From assembly GCA_050256015.1 (NCBI GenBank), contig JBFWIL010000122.1, positions 1-7,735 on the forward strand: DNA of 7,735 nt, in the 5' to 3' direction. Shown here piece after piece: positions 6,311 to 7,735 of this stretch. Numbering within the stretch: position 1 is the first letter of the stretch; each line of letters starts with the position of its first letter. Both the position numbers and the translations under genes were made by a program. The notes beneath the pieces were generated by a model. That model searched no databases and was not told the DNA's origin. It saw only the letters and a program-made list of their open reading frames with translations. Source of the DNA: JBFWIL01 sp050256015. Its GTDB lineage: Bacteria; Bacteroidota; Bacteroidia; Bacteroidales; Prolixibacteraceae.

Positions 6311-6337
6311 TCCGGGAAGGATGATTCTATTCCCGGA
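6311..6337 (-). terminator. Hairpin just after folE, possible weak terminator
   Basis: TCCGGGAA and TTCCCGGA (6311-6318 and 6330-6337) form a perfect 8-base stem with an 11-base loop, 5 bases past the folE stop. No T-run follows directly; the nearest minus-strand T8 is about 25 bases further on. A second hairpin (6304-6309 with 6317-6322) competes with it. An mRNA 3'-end structure is plausible, a classical terminator less so. Confidence 0.35.
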
Positions 6338-6342
6338 TATGT

Positions 6343-6960
6343 TTATCTGGAGCTGATCAGCCGGATAAATTCTTCCCGGGTGGCCACGCGTTCAAAGGCT
6401 CCGGTAAAGTCGGAGGTGGTGGTTACGGAATGTTGTTTCTGGACGCCGCGCATTTGCATGCACAGATGCTGTGCCTCAATGACCACGGCTACTCCCAGCG
6501 GATTCAGGGTACGCTGAATACAATCCTTGACCTGGGTGGTCAGCCTTTCCTGTACCTGCAGCCTGCGGGCAAATGCATCGACCACCCGGGCAATTTTGCT
6601 CAAGCCTGTGATGTAACCGTTGGGGATATAGCCGACATGGGCTTTCCCAATAAACGGAAGCATATGGTGTTCGCAAAGGGAATAAATTTCAATGTCTTTT
6701 ACGATGACCATCTGTCGGTAATCTTCACGGAACATGGCCTCATGAAGCATGGCTTCCGGATCCTGATCGTATCCCTGGAGCAGGAACTGCATGGCTTTGG
6801 CTACCCGGACGGGGGTTTTTACCAGCCCTTCCCTGTTCACGTCTTCTCCCAGCAGGCGGATAATTTCACTGTAATGCCGGCTGATCCGGTCGATTGTCTG
6901 TCCGTCAAATTTATCAATACGCCGGTAGGCGCTTTGTTGTTCGTTGTATGAGTCTTCCAT
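6343..6960 (-). CDS. folE: GTP cyclohydrolase I (FolE)
   Basis: The 205-residue product is a full-length type I GTP cyclohydrolase, which opens and rearranges GTP to 7,8-dihydroneopterin triphosphate, the first step of tetrahydrofolate and pterin synthesis, as a cytosolic homodecamer. The diagnostic CEHHMLPF is at 96-103 and 'EAQHLCMQMRGVQ' at about 162-174. By family comparison Cys96, His99 and Cys167 bind the catalytic zinc, while His98 and His165 act at the active site. Other family blocks are 'EGLVKTPVRVAKAM' (44-57), 'GYIPNGYITGLSKIAR' (110-125) and 'QERLTTQV' (137-144). All zinc ligands are present, so it should be active as a zinc enzyme rather than the metal-variable FolE2 type. The ATG at 6960 gives the expected length. 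It lies 86 bases downstream of the rRNA methyltransferase gene on the same strand and may share its transcript; no promoter was identified in the gap. Confidence 0.97.
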   Translation of the reverse strand: MEDSYNEQQSAYRRIDKFDGQTIDRISRHYSEIIRLLGEDVNREGLVKTPVRVAKAMQFLLQGYDQDPEAMLHEAMFREDYRQMVIVKDIEIYSLCEHHMLPFIGKAHVGYIPNGYITGLSKIARVVDAFARRLQVQERLTTQVKDCIQRTLNPLGVAVVIEAQHLCMQMRGVQKQHSVTTTSDFTGAFERVATREEFIRLISSR

Positions 6961-7046
6961 TATTGTTTGTCATTAATGTTCGCGTGTGAAGTGATCATAG
7001 GTTCAGCGTTTTTTCTTTAGTTCAAACAAGCAGGTTGCGGTAATGT

Positions 7047-7735
7047 TTAATAATGGCGTCGGAATAATTGCACTACGTTTTCTACATGGTGGGTGTGGGG
7101 AAACATATCTACGGGCTGAATGGCTTCGATTTCATATTGTTCGCTAATAAGGGAGAGGTCACGTGCCTGGGTGGCCGGGTTGCAGCTTACGTAGATAATC
7201 CGCTCGGGAGCAGCTTCCAGTATGGTGTACACCACCTCTTCGTGCATGCCGGCCCGCGGCGGATCGGTGATGATCACATCGGGATGTCCGTGCTTGGCTA
7301 TGAAATTACGGGTTAGCACTTGTTTCATGTCACCGGCGTAAAAGCAGGTGTGATCCTGTCTGTTGATCCGGGCATTTTCGCGGGCATCGTCAATTGCTTC
7401 AGGCACGTAATCAATGCCGATTACCCGTGCGGCATCGCGGGCCACAAATCCGGCGATGGTTCCCGTTCCTGTATACAGGTCATATACCGTTTCCCGGCCG
7501 GTAAGCCCGGCAAAGCGCCGTACCACCCGGTACAGTTCCAGAGCTTGCTGGGAATTGGTTTGGTAGAAACTTTTTGGCCCGATCTTAAAGCGCAATTCCT
7601 CCATCTCCTCAAAAATATGATTCTTTCCGCGGTAACACAGGATATCCTGGTCGCTCAGGCTGTCATTGGCTTTGCTGTTAATTACGTACATCAGCGAGTT
7701 GATTTCTGGAAACTGCCGGGCAACGGCTTCCAGCA
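7047..7735 (-). CDS. rlmD: RlmD/RumA-type 23S rRNA uracil-C5-methyltransferase, C-terminal part
   Basis: The frame is open to the right edge. The internal ATG at 7691 is not the true start, because 14 further in-frame codons (LEAVARQFPEINSL) continue the family sequence. The visible 228 residues are the C-terminal half of a protein usually about 430-480 long. Motifs, counted from the ATG at 7691, are FKIGPKSFYQTN (35-46), SAM-binding 'YDLYTGTGTIAG' (70-81), DPPRAGMH (143-150), YVSCNPATQARDL (167-179) with catalytic Cys170, and HHVENVVQL (201-209) with the general-base Glu204. These define SAM-dependent uracil-C5 methyltransferases of the TrmA/RlmC/RlmD family. RlmD (U1939 of 23S rRNA) is the usual label in Bacteroidota, but the TRAM and iron-sulfur N-terminus is missing here, so RlmD versus a related paralogue is inferred. 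folE follows 86 bases downstream. Confidence 0.88.
   Translation of the reverse strand, partial: LEAVARQFPEINSLMYVINSKANDSLSDQDILCYRGKNHIFEEMEELRFKIGPKSFYQTNSQQALELYRVVRRFAGLTGRETVYDLYTGTGTIAGFVARDAARVIGIDYVPEAIDDARENARINRQDHTCFYAGDMKQVLTRNFIAKHGHPDVIITDPPRAGMHEEVVYTILEAAPERIIYVSCNPATQARDLSLISEQYEIEAIQPVDMFPHTHHVENVVQLFRRHY

Noticed and set aside
6430..6951. Plus-strand 173-residue open frame opposite folE
   Set aside because: The minus-strand frame carries all GTP cyclohydrolase I motifs; the opposite frame has none.
6961..7046. The gap between the rRNA methyltransferase gene and folE as a regulatory region
   Set aside because: No convincing promoter pair, riboswitch-like structure or terminator could be seen in these 86 bases.

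Overview
The window looks like chromosomal core DNA from a member of the Bacteroidota, probably Bacteroidales. Evidence: a cold-shock protein with a lysine-rich N-terminal extension, a TerB/FHA-like/ABCG fusion transporter of a type I know from this phylum, genes without Shine-Dalgarno sequences, and one good match to the phylum's promoter (TTG, 20 bases, TAnnTTTG). No mobile element, tRNA, rRNA or CRISPR array was seen.

Layout, left to right. (1) Bases 1-70, minus strand: the first 23 codons of a nucleoside (uridine) phosphorylase, running off the left edge, with a promoter and two inverted repeats behind its start. (2) 208-657, minus: a cold-shock-domain protein. (3) 937-2124, plus: an exported seven-bladed beta-propeller lactonase-family protein, the only plus-strand gene. 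Its 3' end overlaps the next gene tail to tail by 64 bases. (4) 2061-5231, minus: a 1056-residue ABC transporter with fused ATPase and permease. (5) 5248-5298: a strong hairpin terminator. (6) 5318-6145, minus: a lipoprotein of unknown function. (7) 6343-6960, minus: GTP cyclohydrolase I (folE). (8) 7047 to the right edge, minus: the C-terminal half of an RlmD-type 23S rRNA uracil-C5-methyltransferase.

How they work together. Most genes are independent housekeeping functions: nucleoside salvage, RNA binding, tetrahydrofolate/pterin synthesis and rRNA modification. The one pair that may form a functional unit is the lipoprotein and the transporter, which are co-directional with 86 bases between them. 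The hairpin between them suggests that transcription of the two is at least partly uncoupled. The transporter (cytosolic sensor-like domains, ATPase, permease and a large extracytoplasmic loop) plus the lipoprotein is the best candidate here for an incompletely described system, but its substrate cannot be read from the sequence.

Gene identities rest on motif recognition by eye. Promoter and hairpin calls are pattern matches without energy calculations.
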